In this document: piece after piece, positions 1 to 6,294 of the stretch
How the letters are laid out: each line of letters starts with the position of its first letter
How positions within the stretch are numbered: the first letter of the stretch is position 1
NCBI GenBank assembly: GCA_045632305.1
Contig: JAZQWL010000012.1
Span: 1-13,420, forward strand
DNA from: SVTX01 sp045632305
GTDB taxonomy: Bacteria; Bacillota; Clostridia; Oscillospirales; CAG-272
Length of the DNA stretch: 13,420 nucleotides
Direction: 5' to 3'
Position numbers and translations under genes: made by a program
Notes under the pieces: model-generated
Database searches by the model: none
Told to the model about the DNA's origin: nothing
What the model saw: only the letters and a program-made list of their open reading frames with translations

Positions 1-13
1 CTAAAACCAACAG

Positions 14-59
14 AAAAAAGAGCAGACATACAAGATTTAATCCTGTGTGTTTGCTCTTT
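14..59 (-). terminator. Long hairpin, probable terminator of the htrA transcript
   Basis: Bases 17-32 pair with 44-59 to give a 16-pair stem that includes two G-T wobbles, with an 11-base loop. On the minus strand the stem is followed by a run of six T (complement of 14-19), as expected for an intrinsic terminator reading leftward out of htrA. The plus-strand side has only a weak T-rich tail, so the leftward direction is favoured. It would give the htrA mRNA a 3' untranslated region of about 165 bases. Confidence 0.6.
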
Positions 60-76
60 CTGTTTGTATAGGGGAT

Positions 77-122
77 TGGGCTTAGCCCATAATGCGTTTG
101 ACCAGACAAATGCGATGCTCGC
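77..122. other. Cluster of small hairpins, unknown role
   Basis: Three short stems lie side by side. TGGGC (77-81) pairs with GCCCA (85-89). GCGTTTG (94-100) pairs with CAAATGC (107-113) with one wobble. GCGA (112-115) can pair with TCGC (119-122), sharing two bases with the second stem. Together with the flanking terminator hairpins this makes the whole 1-181 stretch unusually structured. It could be part of the htrA 3' untranslated region, a small RNA read rightward and ended by the 145-183 hairpin, or a dispersed repeat. No known RNA family was recognised. Confidence 0.25.
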
Positions 123-144
123 ACTTAACGGCGTTTTTCGAATT

Positions 145-183
145 CTCCGCTAAGAACATCACCCATTAGCGGAGCGCTTTTTT
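145..183 (+). terminator. Intrinsic terminator reading rightward
   Basis: CTCCGCTAA (145-153) pairs perfectly with TTAGCGGAG (166-174) around a 12-base loop. On the plus strand a run of six T follows at 178-183. The T run overlaps the htrA stop codon at 182-184, so the terminator would stop plus-strand transcripts arriving from outside the window, or a small RNA from 60-145, before they enter htrA antisense. Confidence 0.7.
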
Positions 184-1681
184 ATTGAACTGCTTTGCCC
201 AAGACAACGTCAATTTTTATCTGTTGATTGTTTCTTACAACCGTAACACTCATCGTGTCGCCAACCTTCTTTGAGGTTATAACGTTCTTGAGACTCTCCA
301 TGGATGTAACCGTGACCTTGTCCGCGGCAATAATAATATCGCCCACTTGGAGCTTGCTCGCGGCGTCAAAGCCCTCTGTTGTCGCAAGCACGTAAATGCC
401 TGCGTGTGTGGCTTTTTTGCATCTGTCGGGATTTCTGTTGTAATAATCCTCGGTTACGATGTCCTTAAAGCCCATGTCCGACATCATGAAAAGCTCGCCC
501 TTTTCAACCACGATTCCGCTGATACCGAGTTGGGGAGCGGAGGATGTGGGCAGCTTTGACGGGGCTTTGTAATTTTTGATAATGTTTTCGATTATGGGAA
601 GCGCAACGTTTGTCGGGATCGCAAATCCCATGCCGACGTAATCGTCGGAAAGACGCATCGTAACTATGCCCATTACCTCACAATTGGCATTGACAAGCGG
701 GCCGCCCGAGTTACCGGGATTTACGAGCGCATCGGTCTGTATAAGAAAGAGGGATCTTTCAAGCTGTCCCTGATCGTTGTAGAATTTAAGCTCTCTTGAT
801 GGGTGAGAAACGATACCCGCCGAAACGCTCCATGCAAATTCGGGGCCTGCGGGAGTACCGACTGCATAAACCTTCTGTCCTGTGTAGGTATTGTCGGAAT
901 TTGCAAACGTAGCGGGGGAGAGGTCGGGAGCGTTGATCTTGATAACTGCTATATCGTTGTACGCGTCGCTTCCGATAAGGGTAGCGGAGTAGCTTCTGCC
1001 GTCATAGAGATGTACGTTGATCGCCGTTGAATTTTCAATTACGTGATGATTGGTAACGATCATGCCGTTGTCATCGAGAATAATACCCGTTCCCGTTCCG
1101 CTATCGCAAATTACAACGACCGTAGAGTGCTTGAATTTTTCAATGATCTCGGCGGACGCATCATCTTCCGGCGGTGTCGTTTCGGGAACTTGATCGGAAA
1201 CGTTTATTTGGGTATTGAAGTCAACGGAAGGAGCTCCGTTTGACGCGTTTAAATTGAACCATCCGTTCGCCGTGCCAAGTATTACCGCGACTACAAGAGC
1301 GATTATCGCAAAAACGAATGCCGCACTTGCAATTATGCCAAAGATAAGTCCTGCTCGCTTGCGACGGGGTTTTCTGTATTCGTTAGCGTTCTGAATATTT
1401 TCGTAATTCCATTTGAACGCGTATTCTTCTTTTGATTCGGGCGTTTCTTCCTGCGGCACGTCCGAGGGCGTTTCTTCTTGCGAAACGCCGAGAACACCAT
1501 CACCTACGGGAGCTTCGGGTTCTTCACTCGAAGGTGGATCAGCGGGTGTATCCTCCTGCGGTGTGTCGAGAATGCCGTCTTCTACGGGAGAGGTGTTTTC
1601 CTCACTCTGAGGGAAGTTGTTATTTTCTGCGGGAGTTTTGCTCTCGTCGTTTTCGTAAATGTTGTTTTGATTGTCAGACAT
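182..1681 (-). CDS. htrA: HtrA/DegP-like membrane-anchored serine protease with PDZ domain
   Basis: A 499-residue ATP-independent serine protease of the HtrA/DegP family (S1C), predicted to act on misfolded proteins at the outer face of the membrane. An acidic, proline-rich cytosolic tail (1-105) is followed by a basic stretch (RKPRRKR, 103-109) and one transmembrane helix (about 110-135). The trypsin-like domain comes next, with catalytic His213 (TNHHV), Asp243 (YNDIAV) and Ser325 (NPGNSGGPL). The C-terminus (about 380-499) is PDZ-like (LQVGDIIIAADKV). The tail carries an imperfect 26-residue duplication: VEDGILDTPQEDTPAD at 33-48 and VGDGVLGVSQEETPSD at 59-74. The start is supported by GGAGGA at 1687-1692, five bases upstream. 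It lies 66 bases downstream of the response regulator in the same direction, so co-transcription is likely. In Bacillota, htrA is often linked to WalRK or CssRS regulators. The catalytic residues are seen directly; the substrate is unknown. Confidence 0.95.
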   Translation of the reverse strand: MSDNQNNIYENDESKTPAENNNFPQSEENTSPVEDGILDTPQEDTPADPPSSEEPEAPVGDGVLGVSQEETPSDVPQEETPESKEEYAFKWNYENIQNANEYRKPRRKRAGLIFGIIASAAFVFAIIALVVAVILGTANGWFNLNASNGAPSVDFNTQINVSDQVPETTPPEDDASAEIIEKFKHSTVVVICDSGTGTGIILDDNGMIVTNHHVIENSTAINVHLYDGRSYSATLIGSDAYNDIAVIKINAPDLSPATFANSDNTYTGQKVYAVGTPAGPEFAWSVSAGIVSHPSRELKFYNDQGQLERSLFLIQTDALVNPGNSGGPLVNANCEVMGIVTMRLSDDYVGMGFAIPTNVALPIIENIIKNYKAPSKLPTSSAPQLGISGIVVEKGELFMMSDMGFKDIVTEDYYNRNPDRCKKATHAGIYVLATTEGFDAASKLQVGDIIIAADKVTVTSMESLKNVITSKKVGDTMSVTVVRNNQQIKIDVVLGKAVQ

Positions 1682-1707
1682 ATAAGTCCTCCGTGAATAA
1701 TGCTTAT

Positions 1708-1735
1708 TTACGCCAACCCGTGTGGGTTGGCGTAA
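1708..1735 (-). terminator. Perfect 12-pair hairpin between response regulator and htrA
   Basis: TTACGCCAACCC (1708-1719) pairs with GGGTTGGCGTAA (1724-1735) around a 4-base loop. On the minus strand it sits 12 bases after the regulator stop and 15 bases before the htrA ribosome site. There is no clean T run after it, so full termination is doubtful. Partial termination, or protection of mRNA ends that lets regulator and protease accumulate differently, is more plausible. Confidence 0.45.
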
Positions 1736-1747
1736 GATCGGTATGTA

Positions 1748-2440
1748 TTAACCCAAGAATTCAAACTTGTAGCCAACGCCCCAAACCGTCTTGAGTATCC
1801 ATTTGTCGGATGCGCCCTCGAGCTTTTCGCGCAGACGCTTGATGTGAACGTCAACGGTTCTGGAGTCACCGAGATAGTCAAAGCCCCAAACCTTGTCAAG
1901 AAGCTGGTCTCTTGTAAATACTCTGTTGTAGTTGGATGCGAGGAAGTAGAGAAGCTCGAGCTCCTTGGGAGGAATGTCGATGGATCTGCCCTGAAGCTTA
2001 AGCTCGTATTTCTGAAGACTGATTTCAATGTTTTCGAAGCGTATAACCTCGTCGTCATTCTTTGAGGAATGAGTCTGGCAACGGCGAAGAACTGCCTTCA
2101 CTCTTGCGGAAAGCTCCTTGATGTCAAAGGGCTTTACAAGATAATCGTCAGCGCCGAGCTCGAGACCGAGCACCTTGTCAAAAACCTCGTTCTTTGCGCT
2201 TATCATAATAATAGGTCTTGATGAAATTTCGCGGATCTCGCGGCAAACCTGCCAGCCGTCCTTTTTGGGGAGCATAATGTCGAGAAGCACGATATCGGGC
2301 TCGTACATCTTGAAGAAGCTTATACCCTCGGAGCCGTCAAAAGCAACCTTAACCTCATATCCTTCATTTTCAAAATAGTTTTTAATAGATTCGCTGACAC
2401 CGTGGTCATCGTCAATAACAAGAATCTTGGTATCCATCAT
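1748..2440 (-). CDS. OmpR/PhoB-family response regulator (WalR/CssR-like)
   Basis: A 230-residue two-component response regulator. The receiver domain (about 4-120) has the acidic pair Asp11/Asp12, the phospho-acceptor Asp54 (LLDIMLP), the switch residue Ser81 and Lys103 (VKPFD). The C-terminal winged helix (about 130-228) has the typical OmpR-class pattern (RTVDVHIKRLREKLE, then VWGVGYKFE). It should bind DNA and regulate transcription when phosphorylated. The first of two adjacent Met codons is chosen because GGAG (2451-2454) is 10 bases upstream. No histidine kinase follows; htrA is the next gene in the same direction. Sequence similarity to WalR and the pairing with htrA recall the WalRK-YycHIJ-HtrA cluster or CssRS control of htrA in Bacillus. 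The kinase would have to be encoded elsewhere. Family assignment is firm; the WalR or CssR identity is inference. Confidence 0.95.
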   Translation of the reverse strand: MMDTKILVIDDDHGVSESIKNYFENEGYEVKVAFDGSEGISFFKMYEPDIVLLDIMLPKKDGWQVCREIREISSRPIIMISAKNEVFDKVLGLELGADDYLVKPFDIKELSARVKAVLRRCQTHSSKNDDEVIRFENIEISLQKYELKLQGRSIDIPPKELELLYFLASNYNRVFTRDQLLDKVWGFDYLGDSRTVDVHIKRLREKLEGASDKWILKTVWGVGYKFEFLG

Positions 2441-2578
2441 TTTTTGATATCTCCTATAGATTTATTTTTACCGCTTTGTTCGCAGAATTTCATTTATGCA
2501 CGCGTAATAAATTGTAAACTATTGTCAATAAAGTTTGTTTAAAAAATGTCCGAATTTTGACCTTTTTTTGATTATTTA

Positions 2579-2669
2579 TTGTCCAAAAGCTTATCTGTTA
2601 ATAATTATACCACAATTTAATCGATTTGTACAGTATTTTTTCAAAAAAAGTTAATAGATTTTTGGACAA
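2579..2669. repeat. 10-base inverted repeat flanking the regulator promoter
   Basis: TTGTCCAAAA at 2579-2588 is the exact reverse complement of TTTTGGACAA at 2660-2669, with 71 bases between the arms. The candidate leftward promoter lies between them. The spacing is long for a simple hairpin, so paired operator half-sites, possibly for autoregulation, are one reading. The region is AT-rich, but the TGTCC/GGACA cores are not simple A/T runs. Function is unproven. Confidence 0.35.
2604..2632 (-). promoter_or_regulatory. Candidate sigma-A promoter for the response regulator-htrA unit
   Basis: Read on the minus strand: TGTACA (-35, complement of 2627-2632), 17-base spacer, TATAAT (-10, complement of 2604-2609). 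The -10 is perfect and the -35 matches four of six consensus bases. It lies about 165 bases upstream of the regulator start codon. Confidence 0.5.
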
Positions 2670-2732
2670 ATTTTTAATGATTTTTGTAGACGGGTTGTTA
2701 AATTGTTCATTTTTGTTTATTAATTTGCGCTA

Positions 2733-2761
2733 TTGTTTTTTATCTTGAAATGTAGTATAAT
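2733..2761 (+). promoter_or_regulatory. Candidate sigma-A promoter for the cysteine hydrolase gene
   Basis: TTGTTT at 2733-2738, a 17-base spacer, and a perfect TATAAT at 2756-2761. The start codon follows at 2792, with AGGAGG at 2779-2784, giving a short leader of about 25 bases. Confidence 0.6.
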
Positions 2762-2791
2762 GATCTTAATAAAAATACAGGAGGCGAAGCA

Positions 2792-3301
2792 ATGAAATTT
2801 TTGATCGTCGTTGATATGCAGAATGATTTTATTTCGGGGGCACTCGGAAGTGATATGGCAAAGAACATCGTTCCCGAGGTTGTGGCAAAGGTGAAGAGCT
2901 TTGACGGTAAAATTATTTTCACAAGAGATACACATTTCGAAAATTATATGGAAACGCAGGAAGGGAACAAGCTTCCCGTACCGCATTGTATTAAGGATAC
3001 CGAGGGATGGCAGATATGCGACGAGCTTGCGCCTTACGCAAAGAAGATTATTGATAAGATCACTTTCGGTAGCACGGAGCTTCCCGAGGTGATAAAGAGC
3101 TTTGGCGAGCCCGTTGAGGAAATCGAGCTTTGCGGACTTTGTACAGACATTTGCGTTATTTCGAACGCAATGATACTGAAGGCAAACTTCACCGAGGCAA
3201 AAATGAAGGTCTTCGCGAATGCCTGCGCGGGTGTTACCGAGGTGAGCCACAAAAACGCGCTCGAAGCCATGAAGATGGTGCAGATAGAGGTTGTAGAATA
3301 A
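2792..3301 (+). CDS. Isochorismatase-family cysteine hydrolase (nicotinamidase-like)
   Basis: A 169-residue cytosolic hydrolase of the isochorismatase/nicotinamidase fold. The catalytic triad of the family is visible: Asp8 (VVDMQNDF), Lys89 as the probable lysine (IDKITFG), and the nucleophile Cys121 (LCGLCTDICVISNA). Asp46, His48 (RDTHFENY) and His65 (PVPHC) resemble the metal-binding triad of nicotinamidase, so hydrolysis of nicotinamide or a similar small amide for NAD salvage is possible, but substrate cannot be read from sequence. At 169 residues it is slightly shorter than PncA enzymes. The start is fixed by AGGAGG seven bases upstream. It appears monocistronic, with its own promoter and a strong terminator ten bases after the stop codon. 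Family certain, substrate uncertain. Confidence 0.93.
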   Translation: MKFLIVVDMQNDFISGALGSDMAKNIVPEVVAKVKSFDGKIIFTRDTHFENYMETQEGNKLPVPHCIKDTEGWQICDELAPYAKKIIDKITFGSTELPEVIKSFGEPVEEIELCGLCTDICVISNAMILKANFTEAKMKVFANACAGVTEVSHKNALEAMKMVQIEVVE

Positions 3302-3310
3302 TAAAAGATC

Positions 3311-3338
3311 AGCGGTGAGCTTCGGTTCACCGCTTTTT
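3311..3338 (+). terminator. Intrinsic terminator with UUCG tetraloop
   Basis: AGCGGTGAGC (3311-3320) pairs with GTTCACCGCT (3325-3334) including one wobble. The loop is TTCG closed by a C-G pair, the extra-stable C(UUCG)G tetraloop. A run of T follows at 3334-3338. It ends the hydrolase transcript. Confidence 0.9.
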
Positions 3339-3374
3339 ATATTCAAATCTTTTCCTTATTTTTTCGATATACTC

Positions 3375-3403
3375 TTGCAAAATGTATCGAAATATATTAT
3401 AAT
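3375..3403 (+). promoter_or_regulatory. Sigma-A promoter for the ychF-truB operon
   Basis: TTGCAA at 3375-3380, a 17-base spacer, and a perfect TATAAT at 3398-3403, about 50 bases before the ychF start. A second TATAAT-like hexamer occurs at about 3410. It lies between the upstream terminator and ychF, so it probably drives the whole four-gene operon. Confidence 0.7.
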
Positions 3404-3455
3404 ATACGTATAATAGATAATTATGTGCATTTTTCAGGAAAGCAGGAATAAAAAA

Positions 3456-4550
3456 ATGAAACTTGGTATCGTAGGACTTCCCAACGTAGGAAAATCCACA
3501 CTTTTTAATGCATTGACAAATGCGGGCGCAGAATCCGCAAACTATCCCTTCTGCACGATCGAGCCGAACGTTGGTATCGTAACGGTTCCTGACAAGCGTC
3601 TTGACGTGCTTGCAGAGATGTACGACCCTAAGAAGTACACTCCCGCAATCATTCAGTTCGTTGATATTGCGGGTCTTGTTAAGGGCGCGTCGAGAGGCGA
3701 GGGCCTTGGCAACAAATTCCTTTCCAACATTCGCGAATGTGATGCTATCGTTCACGTTGTAAGATGCTTTGAGGACGAAAATATCATTCACGTTGACGGT
3801 TCCGTAAACCCGCTTCGTGATCTTGAAACTATCAATATGGAGCTTATCTTCTCGGACATGGAAATGGTTGAGAGAAGAATGGACAGAACAAAGAAGGCGA
3901 TGAAGGGCGACAAGACGCTTATCTCCGAGCTTGAGCTTTTCGAGAGAATTTACGCTACGCTCGAAGAGGGTAAATGCGCGAGAACTATGACTCTTACAGA
4001 GGACGAGCTTGCTGTTCTTTACGATACGCCTCTTTTGACACTCAAGCCCGTAATTTACGTAGCAAACGTGTCCGAGGATGACGCGACAAGCGAGCCGGTT
4101 GATAACGCGGCGTATATGAGCGTAAAGAAGTTTGCCGAAGAGGAGCATTCGGGCGTTATCGCGGTTTGCGCGGGTATCGAATCCGAGATCGCAGAGCTTG
4201 ACGCAGAAGAAAAGTCGATTTTCCTCGAGGACATGGGCATTGAGGAGAGCGGTCTTGATAAGCTTATCAAGGCAAGCTATTCCTTGCTCGGACTTATCTC
4301 CTATCTTACCGCAGGCCCTGAAGAGGTTCGAGCTTGGACGATTACCAATGGAACAAAGGCGCCCCAGGCGGCAGGTAAGATCCACAGTGACTTTGAGCGC
4401 GGCTTTATCAGAGCCGAGGTAATTGCGTTTGACGATCTCGTATCCTGCGGCAATATGGTTGCGGCAAAGGAAGCGGGACTCGTTCGAAGCGAGGGTAAGG
4501 AATACGTTATGAAGGACGGAGATATCGTTCTCTTCAGATTCAACGTATAA
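3456..4550 (+). CDS. ychF: YchF/OLA1-family ribosome-binding ATPase
   Basis: A 364-residue P-loop NTPase of the Obg-related YchF family, matching the usual length of about 363. The P-loop is GLPNVGKS (residues 7-14), the G3 motif is DIAG (FVDIAGLVKGA), and the G4 position reads NVSE (204-207) rather than NKxD. That change is the hallmark of YchF/OLA1, which prefer ATP over GTP. The C-terminal third is the TGS domain, with the conserved ITNGTKAPQAAGKIHSDFE stretch. YchF binds ribosomes and affects stress responses and translation quality. An upstream in-frame ATG at 3423 exists, but the start at 3456 is chosen because it gives the conserved MKLGIVGLPNVGKS N-terminus and has AGGAA at 3444-3448. 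First gene of the operon; its stop codon overlaps the next start by one base. Confidence 0.97.
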   Translation: MKLGIVGLPNVGKSTLFNALTNAGAESANYPFCTIEPNVGIVTVPDKRLDVLAEMYDPKKYTPAIIQFVDIAGLVKGASRGEGLGNKFLSNIRECDAIVHVVRCFEDENIIHVDGSVNPLRDLETINMELIFSDMEMVERRMDRTKKAMKGDKTLISELELFERIYATLEEGKCARTMTLTEDELAVLYDTPLLTLKPVIYVANVSEDDATSEPVDNAAYMSVKKFAEEEHSGVIAVCAGIESEIAELDAEEKSIFLEDMGIEESGLDKLIKASYSLLGLISYLTAGPEEVRAWTITNGTKAPQAAGKIHSDFERGFIRAEVIAFDDLVSCGNMVAAKEAGLVRSEGKEYVMKDGDIVLFRFNV

Positions 4551-5629
4551 TGAAAAGATTATTTTGCATTGTGTTTGCGCTTCTGTTGTCCATAGGTGTT
4601 TTCTGCGTTGCGGTAAATGCCGAGGAAAACGCCGGCGGCGCAGACAGAATATACACGTTGTTTGATATGAACGGCAGCTTTATTTCGGAAAATCCGATCG
4701 ATACGAGCGGAGTTGCAAATAAACCGTGGCTGCTCGTCGGCAAGGACGTGTTCATGACGGACGACGGCGGCTATCCAGCTTCGTTCGATAACACCTATGA
4801 AAAGTCCTCTTTTTACTACCTTGCGGGCAGTAACAGTATTGAGTGGCTTGTGTCGGATGAGAATTATACCGATTATCTTTCTGATGATTTCGTTGTTGAA
4901 TACACGGTAGATTACAGTGAAGAGGCGCTCGGCGCGTTTTCGATAGTTTTCGCATATAATTATGAGTACTATATCGAGGTCAACATTGCTCATAACGGAT
5001 GCGGTGATATTGCGATAGTTACACCGAGCGGCAGAATATCCGTTTTATCGGCAGACAGTATTCTGAATGCGAAGGATCCGAGTGGACTTATATCTGCTAT
5101 TTCGGGTGAGAGAAGCAATCTACGAAAGACGCTTGCCGTAACGCTTAAGGTATCAATTGTCGAGAACAGAATGCCGCGTGAAATTCAAATTTACGTCAAC
5201 GGTCTTGAGGTTGGTAAAACCAACGCGGGCTTTGCGGAATCGATAACGAATCTCACTCCTATAAATAACGGAAGCGGCGCGTTTCCCAAGGACAAGCTTG
5301 GAAATATCGTTGCTCTGAAGGTTTCTCCCGGCGCGAAGGGTGTCGTGAATAATATTTATATTTACTCTCTTGGTGAAAATACAGAGCCAAATTACGAAGC
5401 GCAGGCGCATTACGCCGAAATTTACGGAAACGCTTCGTTTGAGACAAAAACCGAAGAAAACACGGTAGGTCCTACCGAATCGGAGACTATTGAAAAGAAT
5501 CTTGACAGAGAAATGAACGTGATTCCTAGCGACACGATCCTCACCGTCGCGATTATTCTGCTCGGTCTTGTGGTTTTAATTTCGGTAAGTGTAACAGTAA
5601 TTTTATTTTTAAGGAAAAGACGTATATGA
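4550..5629 (+). CDS. Secreted, C-terminally anchored protein of unknown function
   Basis: I do not recognise this 359-residue protein. It has a clear signal peptide (MKRLFCIVFALLLSIGVFC, cleavage likely after VNA near residue 24). A long mainly beta-type extracellular region with many aromatic and polar residues follows (about 25-305). Next is an acidic linker rich in Glu and Thr, then a single C-terminal transmembrane helix (about 330-354) ending in RKRRI. The topology is therefore type I, with the bulk outside the cell. The YVNGLEVGKT and NIYIYSLGEN segments recall strands of concanavalin/LamG-like folds, but this is a weak impression. Its ATG overlaps the ychF stop (TAATG) and its end overlaps trmB by four bases, so it is translationally coupled within an operon otherwise devoted to translation and tRNA modification, with no evident reason. 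The gene is certain, the function unknown. Confidence 0.88.
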   Translation: MKRLFCIVFALLLSIGVFCVAVNAEENAGGADRIYTLFDMNGSFISENPIDTSGVANKPWLLVGKDVFMTDDGGYPASFDNTYEKSSFYYLAGSNSIEWLVSDENYTDYLSDDFVVEYTVDYSEEALGAFSIVFAYNYEYYIEVNIAHNGCGDIAIVTPSGRISVLSADSILNAKDPSGLISAISGERSNLRKTLAVTLKVSIVENRMPREIQIYVNGLEVGKTNAGFAESITNLTPINNGSGAFPKDKLGNIVALKVSPGAKGVVNNIYIYSLGENTEPNYEAQAHYAEIYGNASFETKTEENTVGPTESETIEKNLDREMNVIPSDTILTVAIILLGLVVLISVSVTVILFLRKRRI

Positions 5630-6276
5630 GAATGAGAAAGAAAAAGCACGGAGCTGAAAGAATTCTCGCTTGCTCCGAGCTTATGATACAGGATTTCGAA
5701 GCATTGAAGGCAGATCCCAAATATGCTTTCGAAAATAAGGAAAAGCCCCTCGCACTCGAGATCGGCTGCGGCAAGGGTAATTTCGCGTGCGGTATGTCGG
5801 CTAAATATCACGACGTGAACTTTATCGCTATGGAAAAGTTTTCCGACGTTTGCTGCATCGCGCTTGAAAAGGCAAAGAAGAGCGGTGAGAGCCGTCCTGA
5901 CAATCTTCGCTTTATTATCGGAGATGCTAAAAATCTTTGCGAGTGGTTTCCCGAGCATAGCGTTGATACGATATACCTCAATTTCAGCGATCCGTGGCCC
6001 AAGGCGGGACATGCGAAGAGACGCCTCACACACAGGGTCTTCCTTGAAGCATACCGCAAGGTGTTGAAGGAGGGCGGTCGCCTTGTGTTTAAGACGGATA
6101 ACGTGGGACTTTTCGATTTCAGTCTTGAGGAATTTGAGGCGTGCGGTCTTAATATTGTCTGGCAGACGCGCGATCTTCACAACAGTGAGAGAGCTGAAGC
6201 CAACGTAATGACGGAATACGAAAAGAACTTTTCCGAGAAGGGCTTTACCATTAATTCCGCAGAAGTGATATTTTGA
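5626..6276 (+). CDS. trmB: tRNA (guanine-N7-)-methyltransferase TrmB
   Basis: A 216-residue SAM-dependent enzyme that makes 7-methylguanosine at position 46 of tRNA. Motif I (LEIGCGKGNF, Glu45-Gly51) binds SAM. The family signature NFSDPWPK (Asn119-Lys126, with Asp122) and the following KRRLTH are intact. The C-terminal FKTDNVGLFDF resembles the TrmB core. Length is normal for the bacterial form. The ATG overlaps the TGA of the preceding gene (ATGA), with AAGGAAAAG upstream; a second Met at residue 3 is an alternative start. It sits between the anchored protein and truB in the operon, so two tRNA-modifying enzymes are made from one message. Confidence 0.97.
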   Translation: MRMRKKKHGAERILACSELMIQDFEALKADPKYAFENKEKPLALEIGCGKGNFACGMSAKYHDVNFIAMEKFSDVCCIALEKAKKSGESRPDNLRFIIGDAKNLCEWFPEHSVDTIYLNFSDPWPKAGHAKRRLTHRVFLEAYRKVLKEGGRLVFKTDNVGLFDFSLEEFEACGLNIVWQTRDLHNSERAEANVMTEYEKNFSEKGFTINSAEVIF

Positions 6277-6294
6277 TTTAATTCGGAGGGCAGT

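Larger units (their letters stand above)
2441..2791. other. Divergent AT-rich intergenic region
   Basis: This 351-base stretch between two divergent genes has no convincing coding frame. It is very AT-rich, with several runs of T or A. It holds a candidate promoter for each direction (see separate entries), a 10-base inverted repeat around the leftward promoter, and a related element reading ATGTCCGAATTTTGAC near 2547. The leader of the regulator mRNA would be about 160 bases if the promoter at 2604-2632 is used. Confidence 0.6.

Noticed and set aside
60..144. tRNA-like or known small RNA fold
   Set aside because: The stems do not assemble into a cloverleaf and no T-loop or anticodon arm pattern is present.
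2720..3346. Open frame (208 codons) on the minus strand opposite the cysteine hydrolase
   Set aside because: It covers the hydrolase gene with its intact catalytic residues, and crosses its promoter and terminator. No ribosome site was seen.
3327..4385. Long open frame (352 codons) on the minus strand opposite ychF
   Set aside because: It is antisense to the strongly conserved YchF gene, has no recognisable domain and runs through a terminator and promoter. It is a by-product of ychF codon use.
5422..6180. Long open frame (252 codons) on the minus strand opposite the anchored protein and trmB
   Set aside because: Both plus-strand genes are well supported by signal peptide, motifs and overlaps; the antisense product shows no family features.
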